64,000 nucleotides of DNA from Pseudomonas peradeniyensis (lineage in GTDB: Bacteria; Pseudomonadota; Gammaproteobacteria; Pseudomonadales; Pseudomonadaceae): assembly GCF_014268935.2 (NCBI RefSeq), contig NZ_JABWRJ020000001.1, positions 1 to 64,000 of the forward strand. Direction: 5' to 3'. Shown piece after piece: positions 1 through 8,189 of the stretch. The notes beneath the pieces are model-generated. The model was given only the letters and a program-made list of their open reading frames with translations. It was not told the DNA's origin and ran no database searches. Numbering within the stretch: the first letter of the stretch is position 1; every line of letters begins with the position of its first letter. The position numbers and the translations under genes are program-made.

Positions 1-5
1 ATTCC

Positions 6-38
6 AAAGCCCCTGATCGCGATGCGGTCGGGGGCTTT
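6..38 (+). terminator. Rho-independent terminator of an upstream gene
   Basis: The arms AAAGCCCC and GGGGGCTTT flank a GC-rich core and are followed by GTCTTTT on the plus strand. It most likely ends a plus-strand gene lying just left of the window. That gene itself is not visible. Confidence 0.7.
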
Positions 39-115
39 GTCTTTTCAGGGTATCAATGCGCGAGCTCCCTGGGCTGTCGTGAAGGGAACAGCATTCCCAG
101 GCACAGCACGGCCCC

Positions 116-202
116 CTGTGGGAGCGGCTTCAGCCGCGATCACCCGCGAAGCGGGTGCCAGACACCGAGTTGCTTGCATCGCGGCTAAAGCCGCTCCTAC
201 AG
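116..202. repeat. REP inverted pair
   Basis: CTGTGGGAGCGGCTTCAGCC and its imperfect inverse face each other across a spacer of about 40 bases. This is the head-to-head REP arrangement common between Pseudomonas genes. Together with the two terminators it accounts for the 335 gene-free bases at the left edge; I see no gene there. Confidence 0.75.
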
Positions 203-270
203 AGATCTCTTTTTGCCGTGCAACAGCACAGCCTGAAGGGCTATCCCCCGACCCCTGACATCCAAGACAA

Positions 271-304
271 AAAAAGGCCGCTCCCAGTTGGGAGCGGCCT
301 TTTT
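271..304. terminator. Bidirectional terminator after mgoD
   Basis: A perfect 12-bp stem (AGGCCGCTCCCA / TGGGAGCGGCCT) with a 2-base spacer has an A-run on its left and a T-run on its right, so it works on both strands. On the minus strand it ends the mgoBCAD operon 31 bases past the mgoD stop. Confidence 0.85.
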
Positions 305-335
305 GCTATCGGGGCATACGCCCCTGCCAGTGATA

Positions 336-803
336 TCAGCTCAGCAGATTACGCACATTGCCCATCGCCTCATCGGCAAAGCCCTGCAGGAACGCCTGGA
401 AGCCCGGCAGGGCCTCTGGACCACCCTCCCAGGGCTCGGCCTGGATGGTCCAGGTCGCACGGCTGCGGTTGGCATCGATCACCTGCACTTGCATGGCAGC
501 CCACAGGTTGCCGATATTCAGGCTGGTGTAGATCAGGCTCCAGGTCATGTGCATGGCCTGCTCGTCACGGCTGTTCAACTGCTCGATCACCACGTTGCCA
601 TCCTTGAACAGCTTCTTGCGCACCGAGCGCACGCCAGTGCCGGTCATCTCGATATGCGCCAGTGCAGGGATGAACACCGGGAAACCGGCGAAGTTGCCGA
701 CGATGTTCCACACGCTGGCGGCCGGGGCGGCGATCTCGACGCTGGCAACCACCAGGCAGCCTTGCGGGTTGCGGATCAGGGTGTCGGGTTTGAGTGCTTG
801 CAT
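336..803 (-). CDS. mgoD: MgoD/PvfD, SRPBCC (polyketide cyclase-like) protein
   Basis: This is a 155-residue protein of the SRPBCC/START-like fold, with the typical opening VASVEIAAPAASVWNIVGNF (a strand, then the first helix of the ligand pocket). It is the last gene of the mgoBCAD (pvfABCD) operon and starts 31 bases after mgoA. I chose the ATG at 803 because AGGAG lies a normal distance upstream; a longer open frame reaches 932 but runs into mgoA. In this operon family the fourth gene is a polyketide cyclase/dehydrase-like protein. Its exact step is unclear; it may bind or tailor the hydrophobic product released by MgoA. The fold assignment is firm, the chemistry is not. Confidence 0.85.
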   Translation of the reverse strand: MQALKPDTLIRNPQGCLVVASVEIAAPAASVWNIVGNFAGFPVFIPALAHIEMTGTGVRSVRKKLFKDGNVVIEQLNSRDEQAMHMTWSLIYTSLNIGNLWAAMQVQVIDANRSRATWTIQAEPWEGGPEALPGFQAFLQGFADEAMGNVRNLLS

Positions 804-834
804 GGGATGTTGCTCCTGTTGTGGATAAAAGAGA

Positions 835-3800
835 TCAGATAAAGCCGATGTCGGCCAGGTAGCGGCAGCCGCGGCTGAGCAGCGCCGGGTCCTTGCTCGG
901 GTAACGGGCACCCATGCGCTGCACGCCGGCACGGGCGTTGTCGTGGGCGATGCCGGAGATGTCGCCTATGTCCTCCTCGAAGCCGTCCAGGTAGAAGCCC
1001 AGGACGTCGTACAGCGCGTTGTCGCGGTCGACCCTGGCCAACTGGCGCTGCCACTGCTCGACGCTGACCAGCTCGAAGGCGTGGCCCTGTGCATGGAACG
1101 ACGCCAGGTAGTCACGCCAGCGCAGCGGTTCGGGGTTGTGCAGGTTGAACACGCATTGGCCAGCCTGGTGGCGGCTGCTATGGAAGGCGATGAAACGGGA
1201 CAGGAAGTCCACCGGCATGAGGTCGAAGTCGATCTCCAGCCCCGGCACCTGGCCCAGTTGCAGCGAACCCTTGAGCATCAGCATCAGCCGGTTGCGTTGG
1301 GGCTGGCAGGCGCCCGTGCGGCTGTCGAAGGTGATGTTGCCGGGGCGGAACAGGTTGACCCACACGCCCTGCTCGCGGGCACGGCTGAGGATGCGCTCGC
1401 CGACCCATTTGCTCAGGTTGTAGCCATTGCGGATGTAGATCGGCGGGGTACTGGCTGGATCGCTTTCCAGCACGCGACCGTCGTTGTCCACCGCGCTGCA
1501 CGCAGACAGGGTCGAGACGAAGTTGAAGATCTTCTTGCGCCGGCCTTCGCACAGCCGCAGGCACTCGAACAACGGCTCGATGTTGTCGGCGGCCAGCACC
1601 TCGTAGTCGAGTACATGGTTGACCTGCGCGGCGTTGTGCAGCAGGGCGCCATAATTGTTGTCCAGGTCGTCGTAATCGGCCTGGGACAAGCCCAGCAGCG
1701 GCTTGCGCAGGTCCGCCTCGAACACCCGTACACGGCTCAGGTCCAGGGCAATATGGTTGTCCCGCAGGGACTGGGCGAAGCGCTCCTCGGCGGACTGCCC
1801 ACCGGCGCGGCGCACCAGGCAGGCGACTTCGGTGGCGCCCCATTCCAGCAGGGCTTCGACCAGGTGCACGCCAAGGAAGCTGTTGGCCCCGGTGACGATG
1901 ACCTTGTGCACATCGCCCAGACGCTCCATCGGCAGCACCTGCAGGCCGAGATCGCGGTTGGCGTCCTGCTCCAGGCGCGCCAGGGAGGTCTGCAGCGCGT
2001 CATCGTTGCCGTCGAGCAGCGCGCCCAGGCGCTGCAGGGTCGGCTGCTCGATGAAACGGTTGATCGCCACACCCTGGCCGAAGTGTTCCCGGATCTCCAG
2101 CAACAGGCGCGACAGCAGGATCGAGTGCCCGCCCAGGTTGAAGAAGCTGTCGTCCATGGAGATGTCGGCTGGCGGCAGCTCCAGCAATTCGCTCCACAGC
2201 TGCAGCAGGCGCTTTTCGGTCTCGGTCGCCGGCGCGATGCGCGCGTTCGTTGGCAGGGTCAGTGGCCGCGCCGACAACGCTCGGCGGTCTACCTTGCCGT
2301 TGGCCGTATAGGGCATGTGCTCCAGCACCTGGTAGAACATCGGGCGCATGTAGTCGGGCAGGTGCCGTTCGGCATGATCGCGCAGCAAGGCTTGTGCATC
2401 GGCCCGCTGCGGATAGGCGAGGAAGGCCAGGATCCGGCGCTGTGCGTCGATCACCACCGCTACCTGGGCGAACAGGTGGCTGTCGCGCAGGCAGTGCTCG
2501 ATCTCCTCGGGCTCGACCCGAAAGCCTCGGATCTTCACCTGGTTGTCACGCCGCCCGCACAGCTCGATACCCTGCGCGGTCCACTTGCCGATGTCGCCGG
2601 TGCGATAGGCACGCAGCGTGCGGCCGGCGGGCAGGTTCAACTCGACGAAGCGTTCAGCGGTCAATTCCGGCTTGTTCAGATACCCCAGGCCGACACCGGG
2701 CCCGGCGATATACAGCTCGCCCGGGGTCTGCTCCGCTACCGGTTGCAGTGCCTGGTCGAGTATCAGCACCTGGGTGTTGGCGATCGGCAGGCCCAGGTTG
2801 CGGTTGCTGTCGCCGCTGGTGAACACCCGGGTGGTGGCCAGCACGGTGGTTTCCGTCGGCCCGTAGATGTTGTGCATCCGGCACTGACCGGCCAGGCGGG
2901 CGATGACCTCCGGCTCACAGACGTCGCCGCCGGTGATCAGGTGGCGCAGGCCGAGGTGGAGATCGCGTGGCAGGATGCTCAGCAGGGCCGGTGGCAGGAA
3001 CGCGTGGCTGACTTCCTGGCTGTGGATAAGTTGTACCAGTTGCTGCGGATCACGGCGCTGGTCTTCGCTGGGCAACACCAGTTCGGCACCGCAGGCGAAG
3101 GTCGGCAGGATGTCCAGCAGCGAGGCATCGAAGCCGATGGTAGAGAACTGTAGTACTCGGCTGTGTCCGTCCAAGGCCACATGCTCGCGGTACCAGGCCA
3201 TGAAGTGCGCCAGGTTGCGCTGGCTGAGCAGCACGCCCTTGGGCTGGCCGGTGGTGCCGGAGGTGTAGATCGCCACGCAGGCCTGCTCGGCGTGGGCCTG
3301 GCGCAGCGCCAGGCCAGGCAACGCCATGCCCGGTGTCGTTGCGAGGCTGCGTACATCCACATGGGGGATATCCACAGGCACATGCCCGTCATGCAGCACG
3401 ACGCAGGCACCGGCATCCTCAAGGATCGACTGGCGTCGTTCGGCCGGAGTGGCCGGGTCCAGCGGCAGGTAGATGGCTGCACAGCCCAGTACTGCCAGCA
3501 GGCTGGCATAAAGGTCGGGCGTCTTGTCCATGCACACGGCGACCACCGGCGGCTGTTCACTGGACTCGGGCAGTAACGGCGCCAGGGCCTGCTGGATGGC
3601 GACGGTGCGGGCATGCAACTGGCGATAGCTTGAGCGCTGGCCAGCGTGGTTCAGGGCGGAGCATTCGGCATGCAGGCGCAGGCTGTGCTCCAGTGTTTCG
3701 ACCAGGCCCGTTTCGGCCTTCTCCAGCAGGTCGGCGCGCAGCGTGCGGTTGAACGGGTGGCGGTAGGCCAGTGCTTCCAGCCAGTCCAGGCCATGCTCGC

Positions 3801-4266
3801 GCTCCTGGTCGCCGGGGCTTACTGCGGGCGCTTCCTGCAAATATGCAGGATTGCGGGCAAAGCGGGTGACCTGCAGGGCCAGTTGATCACACAAGGCCTG
3901 CAGGGTGTCTTCACGCAACTGCTGGCCGTTGCCGGAGCTTGGCGCTTGGATCGCAGCTCGCTGGATCAGCCGCTGGGCGCTGGCACTGCCGCACCAGCAC
4001 AGGGCTTCGAGTTGCGGCAGGGGCTCGGCGAAGCTGGCGCCCAGGCGCAGCCTGAGCAGCGGCGTGTCACCCAGGGGCTGCCAGTCGCTGCTGCCCAGGG
4101 CCAGGCTGCCATCTTCCACCACCAGGTCCGGCCGGGCCGACAGCTGCTGGCACAAGGTCTGCGCGCTGTCGGCGGTGGCCGAGCCATGGCCGTGCTCGTG
4201 GAGCAGGCGGGCGAATGCCTCCAGGGTGGGGCTGTTGCCCACCAGGAGTATGTCGAGGCGTCTCAT
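835..4266 (-). CDS. mgoA: MgoA/PvfC, single-module NRPS with terminal reductase (A-T-R)
   Basis: This is a 1143-residue non-ribosomal peptide synthetase. Residues 1 to about 190 match no domain I recognise and there is no condensation domain. The adenylation domain covers about 200-665 (YTSGTTGQPKG at 334-344, IYGPTETT at 467-474, YRTGD at 554-558, NGKVD at 656-660). The carrier domain is at about 680-750, with the phosphopantetheine serine in LGGHS (Ser715). A thioester reductase follows from about 785 (VTGANSFLG at 791-799, later a YNLSK active-site motif). My reading of the specificity pocket, D-A-L-F-I-G-I-V-L, is hydrophobic and fits an aliphatic amino acid such as Leu or Val. It activates the amino acid and releases it reductively as an aldehyde. 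It starts 10 bases after mgoC. Confidence 0.92.
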   Translation of the reverse strand: MRRLDILLVGNSPTLEAFARLLHEHGHGSATADSAQTLCQQLSARPDLVVEDGSLALGSSDWQPLGDTPLLRLRLGASFAEPLPQLEALCWCGSASAQRLIQRAAIQAPSSGNGQQLREDTLQALCDQLALQVTRFARNPAYLQEAPAVSPGDQEREHGLDWLEALAYRHPFNRTLRADLLEKAETGLVETLEHSLRLHAECSALNHAGQRSSYRQLHARTVAIQQALAPLLPESSEQPPVVAVCMDKTPDLYASLLAVLGCAAIYLPLDPATPAERRQSILEDAGACVVLHDGHVPVDIPHVDVRSLATTPGMALPGLALRQAHAEQACVAIYTSGTTGQPKGVLLSQRNLAHFMAWYREHVALDGHSRVLQFSTIGFDASLLDILPTFACGAELVLPSEDQRRDPQQLVQLIHSQEVSHAFLPPALLSILPRDLHLGLRHLITGGDVCEPEVIARLAGQCRMHNIYGPTETTVLATTRVFTSGDSNRNLGLPIANTQVLILDQALQPVAEQTPGELYIAGPGVGLGYLNKPELTAERFVELNLPAGRTLRAYRTGDIGKWTAQGIELCGRRDNQVKIRGFRVEPEEIEHCLRDSHLFAQVAVVIDAQRRILAFLAYPQRADAQALLRDHAERHLPDYMRPMFYQVLEHMPYTANGKVDRRALSARPLTLPTNARIAPATETEKRLLQLWSELLELPPADISMDDSFFNLGGHSILLSRLLLEIREHFGQGVAINRFIEQPTLQRLGALLDGNDDALQTSLARLEQDANRDLGLQVLPMERLGDVHKVIVTGANSFLGVHLVEALLEWGATEVACLVRRAGGQSAEERFAQSLRDNHIALDLSRVRVFEADLRKPLLGLSQADYDDLDNNYGALLHNAAQVNHVLDYEVLAADNIEPLFECLRLCEGRRKKIFNFVSTLSACSAVDNDGRVLESDPASTPPIYIRNGYNLSKWVGERILSRAREQGVWVNLFRPGNITFDSRTGACQPQRNRLMLMLKGSLQLGQVPGLEIDFDLMPVDFLSRFIAFHSSRHQAGQCVFNLHNPEPLRWRDYLASFHAQGHAFELVSVEQWQRQLARVDRDNALYDVLGFYLDGFEEDIGDISGIAHDNARAGVQRMGARYPSKDPALLSRGCRYLADIGFI

Positions 4267-4276
4267 GTCCAGGTCC

Positions 4277-5206
4277 TCAGGGCAGGTAATCGCGCAGGGC
4301 GTCTTGCACGCAGGGCGACTCGAGCATCGAGCTGCTGCGGAAGAAACGCAGGATGTTGCCCAGCAACGGATGCTGGTGATTGATCGGGTAGGCCAGGCCT
4401 TGTGCTTCCTCGCGCAGGGCCTGGCGCACCGTTTCGTTCACCGGCAAGGCGGCGATCAGGGCGCAGTCGAAAGCCTGCTGGATGTCGCTGGTCAGGTACT
4501 GGCGCAGGAACAGCGGCAGTACCTTGGCGATCGCCTGTCGATCCGCTTGCGGCGCGGTGTGCCAGTAGATGCGCGTCAGCCGCGCCCAGAAGCTGGAATG
4601 ACGGCCTTCGTCCAGCAGGTGATCGGCCATCAGTCCCTTCACCGAGGGCTTGACCGAGTCGTCCTTGGCAAAGGCCGCGACATCGTCGGTCAGGGTGTTC
4701 TCGGCGATGCCCACGCAGATCAGCTCCAGCGCATCGCGCAGGCCCTCGGGCACCTGGTCCAGCACGGCCGGGATGGCGCGGCTGAGTTCGATCTCCTGGG
4801 GCAGGGCGATCGGCTCGATGCCGGTCAGGGCGATGGTCTGCTGCAGGAAGTCCATTGCCACCAGGGCGTGATAGTCCTCGTCCACCACCACGGTCATCGC
4901 GTCGTAGCGGCAGGCGAACGGGAAGCGCACGGCAAAGCGGTCCTTGGCGATGCGCCGGGCGGTGCGGTCGACGATCTCGGTCTCGAAGATCACCACATCG
5001 TTGATGAACTTGTAGAGGCTTTGCACCAGCACGAAATCACGCAGCTGCGGACACTCGCGCTGGAACGTCGCGCCGAGCACCAGGGGCTGGCGGCTCAGGG
5101 GGTAGATCAGTCGCTGGTCATCCTCCACCAGGCGCCGGGGTCGGGTGCGGATGGTCGCCCGAGCCTCCCAGGCTTCGGCAAAGGAGCGGTACTCGAGGGC
5201 ATTCAT
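4277..5206 (-). CDS. mgoC: MgoC/PvfB, AurF-type diiron N-oxygenase
   Basis: This 309-residue protein belongs to the p-aminobenzoate N-oxygenase (AurF) family. All seven expected iron ligands are visible at AurF spacing: Glu75, Glu110-x2-His113, Glu169, His196, Glu200 and His203. In the mgo/pvf pathway this enzyme is thought to oxidise nitrogen on the way to a diazeniumdiolate (leudiazen, valdiazen) or pyrazine N-oxide signal. The start ATG at 5206 overlaps the mgoB stop as ATGA, so the two are translationally coupled. A longer in-frame extension to 5443 lies entirely inside mgoB and is not the start. Confidence 0.92.
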   Translation of the reverse strand: MNALEYRSFAEAWEARATIRTRPRRLVEDDQRLIYPLSRQPLVLGATFQRECPQLRDFVLVQSLYKFINDVVIFETEIVDRTARRIAKDRFAVRFPFACRYDAMTVVVDEDYHALVAMDFLQQTIALTGIEPIALPQEIELSRAIPAVLDQVPEGLRDALELICVGIAENTLTDDVAAFAKDDSVKPSVKGLMADHLLDEGRHSSFWARLTRIYWHTAPQADRQAIAKVLPLFLRQYLTSDIQQAFDCALIAALPVNETVRQALREEAQGLAYPINHQHPLLGNILRFFRSSSMLESPCVQDALRDYLP

Positions 5207-5979
5207 GGGGTGACCTCGGCGACAGGCGTCTGCAGCGAGGCTCGCAGGCGGTCCCACAGCGCCATGCGACTGTCCACCGCGGCGATGGCGGCCACGTAGA
5301 CGTCTTCCTGGCGCAGCGGGTCGTGATCGACCAGGCGAGCCAGCAACTGTTCGGCGGCAGGCCCGTGGTCCTCGGAGTCCACCTCGATGTGGCGTTGCAG
5401 GTAGTAACGGAAGGTCGGCGCCTGCTCGGTGCCGATGCCCCACTCGTCGAGGATCTGCTGGAACATCGCCGGGATCACGCTTTCCCGGCCGTGCAGGAAG
5501 GCGGCCGCAACCCGGTGGGCCGGTGCGTCGAGGGCCACCTCGAGGGTGTCGCGGACGAATTGCTGGGCGGCTTCACTGGCACCGCAGCGTTGCAGGGCAT
5601 CGATGGCCGTGGTGCCTTGCTGTTGCAGGCTGATGAAGCGATCGATGGCCTGGGTGCTGGCACCGACCTCGCGCATGGCATCAAGGTACAGTTCGAAGTG
5701 GCTGTAGTGGCCGTGGTCGAGGCGGTCATCCGATTCTTCGCCCAATACGATCTCGTTGATCAGGCGTGCCGCAGCCGGATCCGTCGGTGGTAGCCAGGGC
5801 AGGCTGACGCAGGTCAGCTCCTGCTGCAGGCGCTTGGTCAGCGACATGAAGTCCCAGACTGCGAAAACATGGGTTTCCATGAATCGACGCAATGTCTGCA
5901 GCGAGTCGATCTCGGAAAAGAGTGGGTGCAGGGAAAGTTCATGTTTCTTGTCGGAAAGTGTGCGCTTCAATGTGCTCAT
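5203..5979 (-). CDS. mgoB: MgoB/PvfA, haem-oxygenase-like diiron oxygenase
   Basis: This 258-residue protein is the first gene of the operon. It has the helical haem-oxygenase-like oxidase features: METH at 34-37, two acidic residues at 81-82, HFE at 94-96, HGRE at 163-166, and H197, E199, D201 and D204-H205 near the end. These are candidate ligands for a diiron centre. In mgo/pvf operons it works with MgoC to oxidise nitrogen. The start is uncertain: the ATG at 5979 is used here, but an ATG at 6003 adds eight residues and neither has a strong ribosome site. Confidence 0.88.
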   Translation of the reverse strand: MSTLKRTLSDKKHELSLHPLFSEIDSLQTLRRFMETHVFAVWDFMSLTKRLQQELTCVSLPWLPPTDPAAARLINEIVLGEESDDRLDHGHYSHFELYLDAMREVGASTQAIDRFISLQQQGTTAIDALQRCGASEAAQQFVRDTLEVALDAPAHRVAAAFLHGRESVIPAMFQQILDEWGIGTEQAPTFRYYLQRHIEVDSEDHGPAAEQLLARLVDHDPLRQEDVYVAAIAAVDSRMALWDRLRASLQTPVAEVTP

Positions 5980-6580
5980 GATGAGGTCCGTTATGGATGG
6001 CATTCAGGGATGGAGTTGCTCTGCACATTGTTCGTTATATAAATTCCAGGCGAAGGGGTGCCTCGAATGAAATTTCGACATCGAACAACGGGTAGAGGCC
6101 GGCAGGGCTTGTCTGGCAAGGCGTCCACGGTGATGCCTGGCCGCCCTTGGCTGGCGCTATAAAAGTTAGAACAACTTCAAAGTTTGCCGCAATTGTTTTT
6201 TTGATTATTTTACGCTCAGGCTTTTCTTGAAATATAAGTGCCCGAATAAAACTTTGGGTAAGTTTTATTTTGGCAATATGTGCTCCTTCCGATAAATAAC
6301 GATCAGAAAAATAGACACAGAGTGAATGCCTCACTCGGAGCACTGATGAACGGAGATGGGAGAGTGACTATTGGAGGGCGGCTGATCGCGTGCGGTCCTT
6401 GCCCCGGTGCCAGATTCCTTCTGCAGGTGAATGAGGAGGCAGGCGGCCAGGTCCACGTCTGATGATCAGCGGCCGCTGCGGGGAGTAGAGTGTGCTCAAA
6501 ATGCTGGCACTGCCATGGCCGGCAGCAGGCAGGCCAGAGGAAAAATCCGCTTGCTCAGCGCCAGGAGGGCAGGGGAAGGG
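5980..6580. promoter_or_regulatory. AT-rich control region upstream of mgoB
   Basis: These 601 bases lie between mgoB and the thioesterase-like gene and contain no convincing gene. About 6150-6310 is far more AT-rich than its surroundings, as expected for a foreign or H-NS/MvaT-bound promoter segment. An inverted repeat, TCGAA-N6-TTCGA, lies at 6063-6078, and a TATATA box on the minus strand lies near 6035-6040, both ahead of mgoB. I cannot place a clear -35 box. Short open frames here (for example 6035-6343, minus) look like chance. Confidence 0.45.
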
Positions 6581-7153
6581 TCAGTAGCTGAGCAGCCCGA
6601 GGTGGCTGTTGAAGATGCGTACCAGACGCTGGTTGAGCATCGAGGCATCGACCGATGGCAGCGGCAACTCGATCAGCTCAAGCTCCCGACGCACCAGGTT
6701 GTGCCAGCCGAGCATCGCCGCCAGGGAGCCTGGCGGGTAGAGCACAGTCATCGGTACGTGCAATGGAAGGTTGCTGGTACTGAACTGCGGGCTGTCACAG
6801 CTTGAAACAAACAAGTGACGGGTCTGCCCCGGACAAGCCTCTTGCACCTGCTGGATCAGGGCCAGCGCGATGTGCGCGCCCAGCCCCTGGGCGAACAGGG
6901 CGTGGGGCTGTACGAGATAGGGCTGCAGCTGTTCGCGCAGGGCCTGGGTCAGGCGCCCGGTCACGGGCAGCGCGGCGGACTGTTCCAGGTCGGCAATGCT
7001 CGGGACATCGACCGCGACCAGTTCGATGGGGTCGCTGAGGGTCCTGGCCCAGGTGCGGTACTGGGCAAGTTGCTGCCGGGTGCTGGCCAGGCAGATCAGG
7101 CGGATCCTGGACGGCTGGTCGGGCGTGGTTTCCTGTCGCGTCTGCACGTGCAC
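6581..7153 (-). CDS. Type II thioesterase-like protein lacking catalytic Ser and His
   Basis: This 190-residue protein aligns by eye with type II thioesterases of NRPS clusters: an RLICLA opening, then R-x-WA, ELVAVDVP, PHALF and RHLFVS in the expected order. The nucleophile elbow GHSMG of the family is FAQGLG here, so the serine is replaced by glycine. The GGHFF histidine motif near the end is replaced by PLPSVDASM. At 190 residues it is shorter than the usual 230-250. It is therefore probably a non-catalytic binding or chaperone protein, or a decaying gene. It has a GTG start with AAGGAA upstream. It begins 72 bases after the GntR gene on the same strand and 600 bases before mgoB. Confidence 0.6.
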   Translation of the reverse strand: MHVQTRQETTPDQPSRIRLICLASTRQQLAQYRTWARTLSDPIELVAVDVPSIADLEQSAALPVTGRLTQALREQLQPYLVQPHALFAQGLGAHIALALIQQVQEACPGQTRHLFVSSCDSPQFSTSNLPLHVPMTVLYPPGSLAAMLGWHNLVRRELELIELPLPSVDASMLNQRLVRIFNSHLGLLSY

Positions 7154-7225
7154 TGCCGTTCCTTGTGGCGGATCGTGTCTGCGCAGCGACGCGGTCGCTG
7201 AGGTCGGCTGCGCGGTTGAGCAGGA

Positions 7226-7918
7226 TCAGTTGCCCGATTGCCTGTCGAGGTAGCTCCTGATGGTGCGCGCGGCATGGTTCAGGTGCTCTTCCAGGAGCTC
7301 GATGGCTTCGTCTACCAGCTTGTCGCTGGCGGCGTCGACCAGGGCGATGTGGTCGTCCTGGGTGAGCTTGCCCAGCCCCATCGAGGACAGGTGGAAGCGC
7401 AGGAAGCGCTCTTCCTCGTTGAGCTCGATCTCGATCATGCGCAGCAGTTTCTGGTTCTGCGCCTTGCTGTAGAGGGCCATGTGAAACAGTCGGTTAAGCC
7501 GGCCGATTTCGGCGTGGCGGGTCTCGCTTTCGAGCTGGCGGATATACGCCCTGGCCAGGGCGATGTCGTCGGCATCGAGCAAGGGGATCGACTGGCGCAG
7601 CGCCTCGGTCTCGAGCAGCACGCGCAGAGCGTAGGTGTCGACGGCATCCTCGCCGATCAGTGGCGCCACCACGGCGCCTTTGTGCATTACCACCTGCAGC
7701 AGGGACTGCGCCTCGAGCTGACGCAGCGCCTCGCGCACTGGCATGCGGCTGACGCCGAACAGGGTCGCCAGCTCCTGCTGGCGCACGGCGGTGCCCGGTG
7801 GCAGGCGGCCGTCGAGGATGGCACTGCGCAGGCGCTCTTCGATGACACCGCGGGCCAGGTGCGGCGGTACCTGCTCGCTGCCCAGCACGGTGCTCAGGAG
7901 TTTGGGTTTCTCAGCCAC
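7226..7918 (-). CDS. GntR-family regulator, FCD (FadR) subfamily
   Basis: This 230-residue DNA-binding regulator has a winged helix at about 20-85 (LFGVSRMPVREALRQLE is the typical recognition helix) and a helical FCD ligand domain at about 90-220, where His and Asp residues often bind a metal and an organic acid. It starts at GTG 7918. A perfect 12-bp palindrome lies 27 bases upstream and may be its own operator. It may be cotranscribed with the thioesterase-like gene 72 bases downstream. The ligand is unknown; control of the mgo operon is possible but unproven. Confidence 0.88.
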   Translation of the reverse strand: MAEKPKLLSTVLGSEQVPPHLARGVIEERLRSAILDGRLPPGTAVRQQELATLFGVSRMPVREALRQLEAQSLLQVVMHKGAVVAPLIGEDAVDTYALRVLLETEALRQSIPLLDADDIALARAYIRQLESETRHAEIGRLNRLFHMALYSKAQNQKLLRMIEIELNEEERFLRFHLSSMGLGKLTQDDHIALVDAASDKLVDEAIELLEEHLNHAARTIRSYLDRQSGN

Positions 7919-7944
7919 GCGGGGTTCGCCTCGGCAACATGAAA

Positions 7945-7956
7945 ATTGGATCCAAT
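7945..7956. promoter_or_regulatory. Palindrome ATTGGATCCAAT, putative GntR operator
   Basis: A perfect 12-bp palindrome lies between the divergent GntR gene and lapG. FCD-type GntR proteins bind short palindromes of this general form, so autoregulation is a reasonable inference. Two other small palindromes, TTGATCAA (7993-8000) and GCGCCATGGCGC (8007-8018), lie nearby. Confidence 0.45.
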
Positions 7957-8189
7957 AACCCTAGTGAGGGAAGGGGGCGCTTGTCAAACGGATTGATCAA
8001 GCGTGCGCGCCATGGCGCACTCACGAAACGCGGCTATCGTGAAGCAAGTTGCCGGCATTGGGAAGATGGCCAAGGTCGCCAGCCCTTGTACGAAGCGGGT
8101 TTGCCGACAGTTGGCAGCAAGGGCACCCGGTGCCATTGTCTTTTCCCGCGTCAGCCCGCACCATCGCTGCTTTCGACTGATCTGAACGG

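Noticed and set aside
22..258. Small plus-strand frame at the left edge
   Set aside because: It runs through a terminator and a REP pair and has no ribosome site.
943..3153. Long plus-strand frame opposite mgoA
   Set aside because: It lies antisense to a clear NRPS with all motifs in frame; its sequence matches nothing and follows GC bias.
6035..6343. 102-codon minus-strand frame in the AT-rich gap
   Set aside because: No ribosome site, no recognisable motif, mixed composition; more likely promoter DNA.
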